Below the pieces are notes generated by a model. It did no database searches. It was not told the origin of the DNA and saw only the letters and a program-made list of their open reading frames with translations. Of a stretch of DNA of 14,552 bases, positions 1 to 6,778 are shown piece by piece; the first letter of the stretch is position 1, and each line of letters begins with the position of its first letter. Made by a program: the position numbers and the translations under genes. The stretch comes from Candidatus Sifarchaeum marinoarchaea (GTDB lineage Archaea; Asgardarchaeota; Sifarchaeia; Borrarchaeales; Borrarchaeaceae): NCBI GenBank assembly GCA_016294985.1, contig JAECRW010000025.1, forward strand, positions 1 through 14,552, given 5' to 3'.

Positions 1-26
1 CATAGATCATTTTTTATACGCTTAAG

Positions 27-34
27 AAAGGAGG
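27..34 (+). promoter_or_regulatory. Strong Shine-Dalgarno deciding a TTG start
   Basis: AAAGGAGG ends 7 nt before the TTG at 42. It is the best ribosome site in the window and the reason for preferring TTG over the in-frame ATG at 69. Confidence 0.75.
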
Positions 35-41
35 AATTGTC

Positions 42-1949
42 TTGCCCCGTCAACATGCATCCAAGAGAATGAGTAAGCAGATTAGTAGGTTTAAATATCC
101 CATCAAAGAATCCCCGAAGGGCTTCCTTGAACGATTGATTGTTTTCCGCCCTATATTCTATAGCTCAAAAGTGTCATGGCTTTTCCATGTCTTGATGATT
201 GTGGGTATAGGAGGATGTTTGGGTATGGATCTTCTCTTTGCAGTAACGGGATTTGACCATGCGGTTCTAGAACCCGCGGGGCTTGCTTTCCCGTTTCGGT
301 TCTTCCATCGATGGACTATGTTAGCATTTATCCCTGTTTTTGCGCTCTATTACCTCTTACTAGTATCCAACCAACAGCTACGAGAAGGATTAGAACGAAT
401 TGATTTTTTCGATTTCGCAATCCTACTAGTTTTTGTAATCTATGGAACATCTTATACCTGGGATCTTGGTCTTTGGGGCACTTTTGTCAGAGACTTTGGT
501 GTACCTGAGAATATAAGTGACTATACATTCCATATCGTCATCCCAGACTCTCCAATTCATGCCCTGTTATTCTATATCTGGGTGATCGGCTCACTACTCG
601 GAGGAGGTCTTCTGAGGAAGGCATTAGCAAATATAATCCTTCAAATTTCACGCTTAGATGTTTTTTCATTTCTAAAAAAGAGACATTCACCCCTTACACC
701 CGAAACGACTCCATCTCGTAGTCAATTCTATTCGAAAAATTTTGGGATTATTCGACTCGCGAATCTATACGCCTGTGGGAAGTGTGGTAACTGTAATGAC
801 GTTTGTCCAGTCTATCAATACCACGAAGACGAAGTTGTAGCGCCCCGCACACGAATTAGAGACCTTCGAAAAGTCGTTATGTCTCAAAAAAGTCTTCGAG
901 CAAGAATTTTACGCCATCGCAAACCACCCCAGACCGTATTAGAAGAAATGAAACAGGGAGTCTTTATGGAATGCACCGCTTGCGGGCGGTGCGCAACTGT
1001 TTGTCCCAGTGGAATCGATTTACCAGATCTGTGGCTTGAAGCACGTCATTCGCTTCAAAAAAGTGAGTTAGCACCCCTTGAGACCAGTACAGCCAAAGAA
1101 GCGATTATCGAAGAAAAAAATATATACACCATGGATAATGAAGACCGGGGAATGTTTTTCGAATTCCCTGAGGAAGAACACGCCGATATCGCCTATTTCA
1201 TGGGCTGTCTTACTTCATTTTCCGGAAAACTAGAGGACACAGGACAAGCAGTTGGAGATATTTTGGACACCCTAGGAGACAAATGGACAGTTTTAAAAGA
1301 AGATGAATGGTGCTGTGGTCTTCCTCTTGAACTTCTAGGATACCAAGACCACATTCTCGAATTAGCTAGACATAACGTTGAAAGTCTCGAAGCCATGAAG
1401 GTCAAAAAAGTGGTTTTCAATTGTCCAGGCTGCTACAAAACGTTTACACATCTTTATCCACAACTTTTGGGCAAGCCTTTGCCATTTGAGACCCAGCACG
1501 TTGTCGAATTGGTAACGGACGCGTTGAATCAAGGTCAGCTAAAACCGAAAGCAAAACTTGCAACAGATGAAAAATTGACTTACTATGACCCTTGTGATCT
1601 AGCACGATATATGGGAGTCTACGAAGAACCCCGTAGTTTATTGAGGCAGCTGACTACGGAATTCGTCGAGATGGAGGAAAATAAAAACTATACACGATGT
1701 TGTGGGGCAGGAGGGGGTCTCCGACTTGTGAACAACAATATGTCCCTCGAGATGTCTCCGAATGTCATTCAACTGGCCAAAAACGTCGGAGCAACCACTT
1801 TAGTGACTGCTTGTCCAGCATGTATCCAGATGCTTGGAGAAGCTGTCGCACAGAATGAAGAAAGCGGAGGAATCAAGGTTATTGATATTGTTACAATCCT
1901 TTCACAGCAGTTTGAACGAGTAGATCCACCGACTAACTCCCCGCCCTGA
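42..1949 (+). CDS. HdrE-HdrD-like fusion: membrane haem b / (Fe-S) heterodisulfide-reductase-type protein
   Basis: Probable membrane-bound quinol (or methanophenazine-type carrier):disulfide oxidoreductase, 635 residues. About four hydrophobic segments (near residues 46-68, 91-109, 121-139 and 172-192) form an HdrE/DsrM/NarI-like domain; His49, His89, His164 and His173 are candidate haem b ligands. Two [4Fe-4S] ferredoxin motifs follow: Cys245/248/251/255 and Cys311/314/317/321. Two complete CCG domains come next: Cys389, Cys424-425, Cys461/464; and Cys518, Cys553-554, Cys591/594. In the HdrD/DsrK/GlpC family such domains bind the noncubane clusters that reduce disulfides. HdrE and HdrD are separate proteins in methanogens; here they are one chain. 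The TTG start is chosen because a strong AAAGGAGG site lies 7 nt upstream; the next in-frame Met is residue 10. The substrate is not readable from the sequence: CoM-S-S-CoB, a DsrC-like trisulfide or another thiol are all possible. Confidence 0.9.
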   Translation: MPRQHASKRMSKQISRFKYPIKESPKGFLERLIVFRPIFYSSKVSWLFHVLMIVGIGGCLGMDLLFAVTGFDHAVLEPAGLAFPFRFFHRWTMLAFIPVFALYYLLLVSNQQLREGLERIDFFDFAILLVFVIYGTSYTWDLGLWGTFVRDFGVPENISDYTFHIVIPDSPIHALLFYIWVIGSLLGGGLLRKALANIILQISRLDVFSFLKKRHSPLTPETTPSRSQFYSKNFGIIRLANLYACGKCGNCNDVCPVYQYHEDEVVAPRTRIRDLRKVVMSQKSLRARILRHRKPPQTVLEEMKQGVFMECTACGRCATVCPSGIDLPDLWLEARHSLQKSELAPLETSTAKEAIIEEKNIYTMDNEDRGMFFEFPEEEHADIAYFMGCLTSFSGKLEDTGQAVGDILDTLGDKWTVLKEDEWCCGLPLELLGYQDHILELARHNVESLEAMKVKKVVFNCPGCYKTFTHLYPQLLGKPLPFETQHVVELVTDALNQGQLKPKAKLATDEKLTYYDPCDLARYMGVYEEPRSLLRQLTTEFVEMEENKNYTRCCGAGGGLRLVNNNMSLEMSPNVIQLAKNVGATTLVTACPACIQMLGEAVAQNEESGGIKVIDIVTILSQQFERVDPPTNSPP

Positions 1950-2082
1950 CGAAGGATGCAATAAAAACCGTTTTGTCGATCTCTTCAAAGTTGAAAATTT
2001 GAGAAATTCCTAGAGCATGTATACTGGAATCTAATATGGGTTCAATGCCAGCTTTCAGCAGACCTAGGTCATGAGAATACAC
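1933..2082 (-). CDS. Possible small ORF (49 aa), unrecognised
   Basis: I do not recognise this product. Read on the minus strand from a GTG at 2082, it gives 49 residues beginning MYSHDLGLLKAG and ending in FIASFVRAGS, with a TAG stop at 1935-1933. The composition (aliphatic helix-like blocks, a few acidic residues, no low complexity) resembles real protein more than random translation. The ORF converges on the HdrE-HdrD fusion gene and overlaps its last 17 nt. There is no Shine-Dalgarno, but the TATA-like element at 2116-2123 read in reverse (TATTTAAA) would place transcription initiation near the GTG, so a leaderless transcript is conceivable. A stop codon lies in frame just upstream. It could equally be the tail of a decayed gene or chance. 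Confidence 0.25.
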   Translation of the reverse strand: MYSHDLGLLKAGIEPILDSSIHALGISQIFNFEEIDKTVFIASFVRAGS

Positions 2083-2115
2083 AAATCAGTCTATTGTCTT
2101 GCGAACCAATACTTT

Positions 2116-2123
2116 TTTAAATA
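2116..2123 (+). promoter_or_regulatory. TATA box, probable promoter of the ATPase I-C-K operon
   Basis: TTTAAATA is an excellent archaeal TATA match, preceded by a T-run. The expected transcription start is about 25-30 nt downstream (near 2145), giving a leader of about 70 nt before the subunit I gene. The motif is nearly symmetric, so it might also fire leftwards. The rest of 1950-2217 shows no RNA gene or repeat. Confidence 0.45.
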
Positions 2124-2217
2124 GTCTGGTTATCACCACATACTACCCCGATATTTGGAAAAAAGAAGAAAAATAAAACGCGAATGTAAAAATCATAAAT
2201 AGATGCGGTGACGATCG

Positions 2218-4272
2218 ATGTTATTCCCATCAAAGATGCGAGTTGCAAAGATAACCGTGCCGAGTAAATACACAAGAAATGTGACAAAGGCACTTCAGGA
2301 TTTAGGGAGCATTGAATTTATAGATATGGAACATAAAACACATGCTGCTGGCATGGAAGATCAAAGCCACAGAGAAGAAATCTTTGATTTGCTTAATAGA
2401 GTTACGGCACTTACCAATATTTTAGGACTTGATAAGGAAATAGAACCACGAAAGAAAGTGCAAGTTGATGATACAGTGCTTGAAAATGTACTTAATTTTA
2501 CACGAACTTTGCTTCAGAAGACAGAAGGTGCGGGCAAAGATCTTCACAAGAAAAAAGCAAATATAGTGAAAGTTCTCGAACTTACCGAAAAACTTGGACT
2601 AGACATTTTTCAGATGGAGAGATTAGGAAAAGGAGATTATGTTACAACTATCATTGGACACGTTGATACAGAATTTACACCACAACTCAAATGGAAAATA
2701 TATGAAGTGACCGATAGCCTTTGCTATTTTAACTCACATGAAGCAGATGCATACGAAAGCTTCATCGTAACAACCAGTTTGAAAAAATATTCGGATGCAA
2801 TACGAAGAATTCTTAGGGTCTATGGGTTTAGGGAACTCGATATTAGTGCTATTATGGAGAAAGATGAACTCTCATTAAGTTCAGGAGACATCCAAGAATT
2901 TAAAGAAAAAGTTAAAGTATATGAGGAACAACTCTCAGAAATGAAAAAATCCTACGGACTGGAATTGCTAGCCGCAGAAGAACTCTTAATGATTGAGAAA
3001 AAGAACCTAGAGGTCGCCACATATTTTAAGGAAACGCCTAACGGTACAACTATTATGTATGGGTGGTCTCCAAAATCAAAGCAAAAGAAAATTATTAAGA
3101 TAATCGATGATACTACTGCCCACAATGGTTCTGTAGAATTTACGCGTCCTAAATTCAAAGAAGAGGAGTTCCCAACGGATATAGAACATAGAGGCTTTTT
3201 TGCACCTGTTATAAATTTGGTAACAGCTTACGGTTCGCCCCTTTATACTGAATTAGATCCAACTCTTTTCATGTTCTTTACATTTCCTTTGATTTTTGGA
3301 ATGATGTTTGGTGATATCGGTCATGGCGCTGTATTAGCCCTATTAAGCGTACTCGCACTAATCGCCAAACGAAAGAAAATTGTAGTTAATGAATTAATGG
3401 ATTATTTCATCAGAGGCGCCGAATTGCTATTCCTATGCGGAATGTCCTCAATTTTTTGGGGATTCGTTTTCGGCTCGGTATTTGGTGACCATTTCGGCAG
3501 CGCAGCGCATCCCTTACATCCTTACACTCCCATAGGCGAGTTTTTCCAAGAGATAAACCCTATCTTTTGGTTTAGTCCAATGGGAGGCCACGAGTCGGTT
3601 CCTTTCTTCAGTTTTTACCTTCCTCCCCTGATGACTTTAATGATCTTATCATTCTTTGTTGCAGCCCTCCACATTACACTAGGATTAGTATTGAAGTTCA
3701 TTCGCTCCATAAAAGAAGGTCATGTGTTAGAAGCTGTTACCGTGCCGCTTATGTTATTATGGCTCTACTGGGGCGCTCTTTATATCGTGTATAAAGTAAT
3801 GCCTCGAAATGAAGAGGGACTAATAACAAGATTCAGCATCAATGTCGCGGCATTAATGACTGATCCCATGCAACTAGTCTTAGTGGTAGGTGTGCCTTTG
3901 ATAATCATGATAATAGGGCTTTTTGCTGCGCATGGCGGAGAAGGTGCAATGGAAGGCATAGAATATATTTTAGCGCTTTTGTCTAATACCATCAGTTATG
4001 GTCGTATAGTTGCCCTCAACGCTGTACATGCAATCCTCTCTCTCCTCATTCTTGTGCCATTCGTCGGTTTTGGAAGCATGCTTTGGGTGGTCGGCTTTGT
4101 TTTAAATACAGTACTTGTTGGACTGCTTGAAGGACTTTTAGCGTTCATACATACCTTGAGGCTCCACTGGGTAGAATGGTTCAGCAAGTTTTATTCAGGC
4201 ACTGGGAAGGAATTTAAGCCCTTTACAACAGAGCGAAAATTCACTCAGATACCTGCCTTTTCTATTCAATAA
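2218..4272 (+). CDS. atpI: A/V-type ATP synthase subunit I (subunit a homologue)
   Basis: Membrane stator subunit that forms the ion half-channels against the rotating c-ring; 684 residues, normal for archaeal subunit I. The N-terminal half (about 1-335) is soluble and charged, with helical, coiled-coil-prone stretches around 215-265. The C-terminal half is a multi-span membrane domain starting near residue 345. The family motif FGDIGHG lies at residues 364-370. Arg596 in SYGRIVALNAVHA matches the essential channel arginine, and Arg648 in the motif near the last helix (IHTLRLHWVEWFSKFY) matches the second conserved arginine; Glu638 and His645 are also family positions. A GGTGA ribosome site at 2207-2211 sits 6 nt before the ATG; the upstream ATG at 2203 meets a stop immediately. 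First gene of a short operon with subunits C and K. Confidence 0.95.
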   Translation: MLFPSKMRVAKITVPSKYTRNVTKALQDLGSIEFIDMEHKTHAAGMEDQSHREEIFDLLNRVTALTNILGLDKEIEPRKKVQVDDTVLENVLNFTRTLLQKTEGAGKDLHKKKANIVKVLELTEKLGLDIFQMERLGKGDYVTTIIGHVDTEFTPQLKWKIYEVTDSLCYFNSHEADAYESFIVTTSLKKYSDAIRRILRVYGFRELDISAIMEKDELSLSSGDIQEFKEKVKVYEEQLSEMKKSYGLELLAAEELLMIEKKNLEVATYFKETPNGTTIMYGWSPKSKQKKIIKIIDDTTAHNGSVEFTRPKFKEEEFPTDIEHRGFFAPVINLVTAYGSPLYTELDPTLFMFFTFPLIFGMMFGDIGHGAVLALLSVLALIAKRKKIVVNELMDYFIRGAELLFLCGMSSIFWGFVFGSVFGDHFGSAAHPLHPYTPIGEFFQEINPIFWFSPMGGHESVPFFSFYLPPLMTLMILSFFVAALHITLGLVLKFIRSIKEGHVLEAVTVPLMLLWLYWGALYIVYKVMPRNEEGLITRFSINVAALMTDPMQLVLVVGVPLIIMIIGLFAAHGGEGAMEGIEYILALLSNTISYGRIVALNAVHAILSLLILVPFVGFGSMLWVVGFVLNTVLVGLLEGLLAFIHTLRLHWVEWFSKFYSGTGKEFKPFTTERKFTQIPAFSIQ

Positions 4273-4283
4273 TTCGCGTCCTT

Positions 4284-4288
4284 GGTGA
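4284..4288 (+). promoter_or_regulatory. GGTGA ribosome site supporting the GTG start of subunit C
   Basis: GGTGA lies 6 nt before the GTG at 4295, the same motif and spacing as at the subunit I gene (2207-2211). It complements the 5' part of the anti-Shine-Dalgarno and supports this GTG over any later start. Confidence 0.55.
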
Positions 4289-4294
4289 ATATAC

Positions 4295-5350
4295 GTGCCT
4301 AAATTGGCTTATCTATACATGATTCCACGAATCAGAGCGTTGCTTTCATTTATGCTTTCTAAAAAAATGGTTGACCAACTAGTGGACGCAAAATCTCCCA
4401 GCGAACTTCAAAGTATCTTTTTACCAACCTATTATGGGCATTATTTAGAAGAAATTGAAGAATTTACTCCCGATGAAATCGAACTGGTCTTACGCCGACA
4501 TGTTTTTGAAGTTTTCACGAGTATTTCTAAATTCGTCACAGGAGATATAGCTGAATTTTTTGATGCGCTTATCACTACATTTGAAGTCGAGAATCTGAAA
4601 CGCATTCTAAGAGCCATAGATACTGGTCGCCCTGTGGATGAAATAATGCGCTATCTTGTACCACTTAGGAAACGCACCCTCGCATATTATCTTGATCTAT
4701 TTGCACAAGAAACTATCAAGCAAGCAATTTCAAAGATGCCAAAGAATAAACTTCGAAAGGCTCTGGAAGCCGCATATCCTCAATATGAGCAAACAGACAA
4801 GATATTTGTCCTAGAATCCGCATTAGATCGCCAAATTTACACAACACTATGGACAAGTGCAAGCACTTGGAAAAAAAACGAATATTTCGCGACACGAGAG
4901 CGCTCTATAATTACAAACCTAGTTGGCGAAAATATAGATTTCAAAAATATCCTTATAACGTTGCGTGCTCTCTCTCTTGGACTGAATCCAAATAAGTTCA
5001 TAATTCCTGTAGCCTACAGACTTAAAAATGAACTCAATAAGGCCATAAGTTCAGAAACCATGAGCGATGCGCTTGATATTTTCACTCGTTCTCCAAATTA
5101 TGGCCCACTCATCGATGAGATCCAAAAAAAAGAAGGACTTGATATTCCAAGTTTAGAAATCGGATTTCAGCGTTTCCATGTAAGGAAATGCAGAATTAGA
5201 CTCGCAGATTATCCTTTTCAAATAAGCCCAATCTATTGTTTTGTTTTGTTAAAATATTTTGAGATTCACGATTTAAAGATAATTATGATCGGAAAATTAG
5301 AAGGAGTCGATCCCGCAGATATTCGTAAATTATTGGTAATGTACAATTGA
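4295..5350 (+). CDS. atpC: A/V-type ATP synthase subunit C (V-ATPase subunit d homologue)
   Basis: Funnel-shaped connector that sits on the c-ring and couples it to the central stalk; 351 residues, the usual length. The all-helical family pattern is clear: an N-terminal YLYMIPRIRALLS block followed by TYYGHYL near residue 46; FEVENLKRILRAI around 96-108, which matches the internal Y/F-E-x-E-N-L-K signature repeated in this family; and the C-terminal block KYFEIHDLKIIMIGKLEGV ending in ADIRKLL. No membrane segments, as expected for this soluble subunit. The GTG start is 22 nt after the subunit I stop and has its own GGTGA site. Gene order I-C-K departs from the usual archaeal order (H-I-K-E-C-F-A-B-D). 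Confidence 0.92.
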   Translation: MPKLAYLYMIPRIRALLSFMLSKKMVDQLVDAKSPSELQSIFLPTYYGHYLEEIEEFTPDEIELVLRRHVFEVFTSISKFVTGDIAEFFDALITTFEVENLKRILRAIDTGRPVDEIMRYLVPLRKRTLAYYLDLFAQETIKQAISKMPKNKLRKALEAAYPQYEQTDKIFVLESALDRQIYTTLWTSASTWKKNEYFATRERSIITNLVGENIDFKNILITLRALSLGLNPNKFIIPVAYRLKNELNKAISSETMSDALDIFTRSPNYGPLIDEIQKKEGLDIPSLEIGFQRFHVRKCRIRLADYPFQISPIYCFVLLKYFEIHDLKIIMIGKLEGVDPADIRKLLVMYN

Positions 5351-5356
5351 ATAGCA

Positions 5357-5364
5357 AATTATAT
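5357..5364 (+). promoter_or_regulatory. Possible internal TATA element ahead of subunit K
   Basis: An AATTATAT-type AT-rich element lies in the 63-nt gap between subunits C and K, with room for a start about 25 nt downstream and a leader carrying GGAGGTG. Subunit K is needed in several-fold excess over the other subunits, so an extra promoter is plausible, but the motif is weak. Confidence 0.25.
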
Positions 5365-5413
5365 GAAGTTACTATAATGAAAGTAAAAAGAAGACATATG
5401 GAGGTGTAACAAG

Positions 5414-5767
5414 GTGAATAGAGTGAAAGTACTTCAAATTGCATTAATCAGCGCGGTTATAGCAGCGGTGATTGTAACAGTAACAACAGTAGTTCAGGCA
5501 ATGGGCCCAACTATTGCACAAGCACCAACTACAACTGGAGCTGCAGGTATACCTAAAGAAGTAGGACTGGCAATTGGCGCTGGAATTGCAATGGGTATAA
5601 CAGGCTTTGGTGTTGGAATGGGTATGGGTAATGCTAGTGCTTCTGCAATGGCAGCAATCGCAGAAAAACCAGAGGTGTTCGGAAGGACTATGGTCTATGT
5701 CGTACTTATTGAAGCAGTTGCAATCTACGCGCTAGTTGTGGCTATAATGATGATTGGTCTAATCTAA
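5414..5767 (+). CDS. atpK: A/V-type ATP synthase subunit K (c-ring proteolipid)
   Basis: Proteolipid that forms the rotating ion-carrying ring; 117 residues. The typical c-subunit hairpin occupies about residues 48-117: a Gly/Ala-rich first helix (GLAIGAGIAMGITGFGVGMG), a polar loop (AEKPEV), and a second helix with the ion-binding carboxylate Glu100 in VLIEAVAIYALVVA. A single hairpin of about 70-80 residues is the simplest archaeal form; this one carries an extra hydrophobic N-terminus (about residues 7-29) followed by a Thr/Pro/Ala linker. That segment looks like a signal peptide with possible cleavage after Val-Gln-Ala at residue 29, or a third helix. The GTG start is set by GGAGGTG at 5400-5406, 7 nt upstream. 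I see no Na+-specific ligand set that I would trust, so the coupling ion is undecided. Confidence 0.92.
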   Translation: MNRVKVLQIALISAVIAAVIVTVTTVVQAMGPTIAQAPTTTGAAGIPKEVGLAIGAGIAMGITGFGVGMGMGNASASAMAAIAEKPEVFGRTMVYVVLIEAVAIYALVVAIMMIGLI

Positions 5768-5800
5768 CTAACAAGCCATGGTATCCCAAAAAGCCAAACT

Positions 5801-5810
5801 CTTTTTCTTT
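5801..5810 (+). terminator. U-rich terminator region between convergent genes
   Basis: The 81-nt gap between subunit K and the convergent minus-strand gene contains CTTTTTCTTT on the plus strand. On the minus strand a T5 run (complement of 5788-5792) lies just past the other gene. Archaeal termination relies on T-rich tracts, so both could stop transcription here. No strong hairpin was seen. Confidence 0.35.
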
Positions 5811-5848
5811 GTAATAAAATGGATGATAACTTCAATCTTTCATTTTTC

Positions 5849-6109
5849 TTACAGTTTAAGTAACTGAACATTATTGTTATTTTTCTTTTGTTTTGAGGGA
5901 TACATTCTAAGAACTTCAAATACTGCCCAGGCGAGGCCCAGCATCCCTCCTATGAGAGCTCCAATCCCCGCCCAGATAATCCCATAATCCCTTCCTAAGT
6001 AATAACCCACGATAACACCAAATATAATCATTACCGGTAGACTAGTAGCTAGCAAAAGTCCTTTGGAGATTTCTCTGCCAAAACCTTTTCGAGGACGCTC
6101 ACTTGACAT
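5849..6109 (-). CDS. AtpZ/AtpI-like small membrane protein (ATPase_gene1-type)
   Basis: Small integral membrane protein of 86 residues. After a basic N-terminus come two helices: about 17-38 (GLLLATSLPVMIIFGVIVGYY) and 44-66 (an Ala/Gly-rich helix with GALIGGMLGLAWAVFEVLR). The Gly-Tyr-Tyr-Leu-Gly-Arg turn after helix 1, the Gly-rich helix 2 and the short basic tail are typical of AtpZ/AtpI-family proteins. In bacteria these are encoded at the head of F-type ATP synthase operons and are implicated in c-ring assembly or Mg2+ uptake. The tail here is lysine- and asparagine-rich. ATG start with GGGAGG 8 nt upstream on the minus strand. It converges on the proteolipid gene 81 nt away, which fits an ATPase-related role; the role is inferred from resemblance and position, not proven. 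Confidence 0.6.
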   Translation of the reverse strand: MSSERPRKGFGREISKGLLLATSLPVMIIFGVIVGYYLGRDYGIIWAGIGALIGGMLGLAWAVFEVLRMYPSKQKKNNNNVQLLKL

Positions 6110-6189
6110 TCTTTCTTCCTCCCACTACGATGCGAAAAGCCCTTTTACTTCTCAAAATACAATCTTTGTGTAGAAATAGAGAGCATTAA

Positions 6190-6205
6190 TAGATAAACCT
6201 TTTCC
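6190..6205 (-). promoter_or_regulatory. BRE/TATA promoter of the AtpZ-like gene
   Basis: On the minus strand GGAAAAGG (BRE-like) is followed directly by TTTATCTA (TATA-like). The predicted start near 6166 gives a leader of about 55 nt before the ATG at 6109. Confidence 0.4.
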
Positions 6206-6206
6206 T

Positions 6207-6690
6207 ATGGATACTAATTGTCTTTTTCACCGTGTAAGAGCCAGAACAGTTCTTGTTTAATGTAAAAGGCGAACGGGTAGTAGATGGCTACCCCAGGATC
6301 GGCTATATGCATAGCGGCATTGAAAAACTTGCAGAATCGCGAAACTATTTTTAAAAATCTATTTAGCGGAACGGACATGAGGTATCTGTAGTCATGCCCA
6401 TACTAAGGCCTATTGCATGCAGTAGAAACGTTACTTGGTTTAGAGATTCCAGATCGCAAATTATATACGAACTTACGTTGCGGAACTTGAACGAATTCTA
6501 GTCACATGCTTTGGCTTGGTCTAGCGGCTCATGAAATTGGTTTTAACATTTTTCATGTATACCTGGCGCGATAGAGAGTGGAACATGGATATACTGGAAG
6601 ATATTTCAGGTAATCAAGGTGAATTTAGCAATAAATACTATTGGGGATGTTAAGAGAAACATGACACCGGTAATTGAGGAAAGGTCATAA
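6207..6690 (+). pseudogene. Decayed group-4 [NiFe]-hydrogenase/NuoD-type large subunit, N-terminal half
   Basis: Reading the plus strand and switching frame gives a continuous N-terminal half of a hydrogenase-type large subunit. Segments: 6238-6348, EPEQFLFNVKGER then IGYMHSGIEKLAESRNY; 6351-6419, LKIYLAERT, a TGA stop (6378-6380), then GICSHAHTKAYCM; 6422-6454, VETLLGLEIPD; 6456-6500, ANYIRTYVAELERIL; 6500-6547, SHMLWLGLAAHEIGFN; 6552-6614, MYTWRDREW then DILEDISGN; 6616-6690, INTIGDVKRNMTPVIEE then TAA. At least six frameshifts plus an in-frame stop make it non-functional. The C-terminal half with the second CxxC motif is absent. An ATG at 6207, in another frame, could be the old start. The GICSHAHT block marks the nickel-type proximal motif, so the ancestor looks closer to energy-converting hydrogenases than the intact nuoD downstream. 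It ends just before the nuoA promoter. Confidence 0.85.
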
Positions 6691-6714
6691 TCGTTCATTA
6701 CAATTTTCCATTCC

Positions 6715-6729
6715 CGTAAAGTTTAAAAA
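6715..6729 (+). promoter_or_regulatory. BRE/TATA promoter of the nuo operon
   Basis: CGTAAAG (BRE-like) followed by TTTAAAAA (6722-6729). A start near 6750-6755 would give a leader of about 25 nt before nuoA. The stretch 6691-6778 holds nothing else recognisable; the ribosome site of nuoA is weak (AGG at 6765-6767). Confidence 0.45.
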
Positions 6730-6778
6730 AGATACGGCTTTACCGATACTCCAATTACTTTTATAGGCGTGTCTAGCT

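Noticed and set aside
11..18. TTTTTATA as promoter of the HdrE-HdrD gene
   Set aside because: A start about 25 nt downstream would fall after the Shine-Dalgarno at 27-34, so it does not fit the leadered start; the real promoter is probably left of the window.
1193..1420. Minus-strand frame inside the HdrE-HdrD gene
   Set aside because: It lies over the conserved CCG domain of the plus-strand gene and shows no protein features of its own.
2038..2048. GGGTTCAA resembling a tRNA T-loop
   Set aside because: No acceptor, D or anticodon stems can be drawn around it.
5377..5409. Ten-codon ORF ahead of atpK containing its ribosome site
   Set aside because: It has no ribosome site of its own and is short enough to be chance; kept only as a possible leader.
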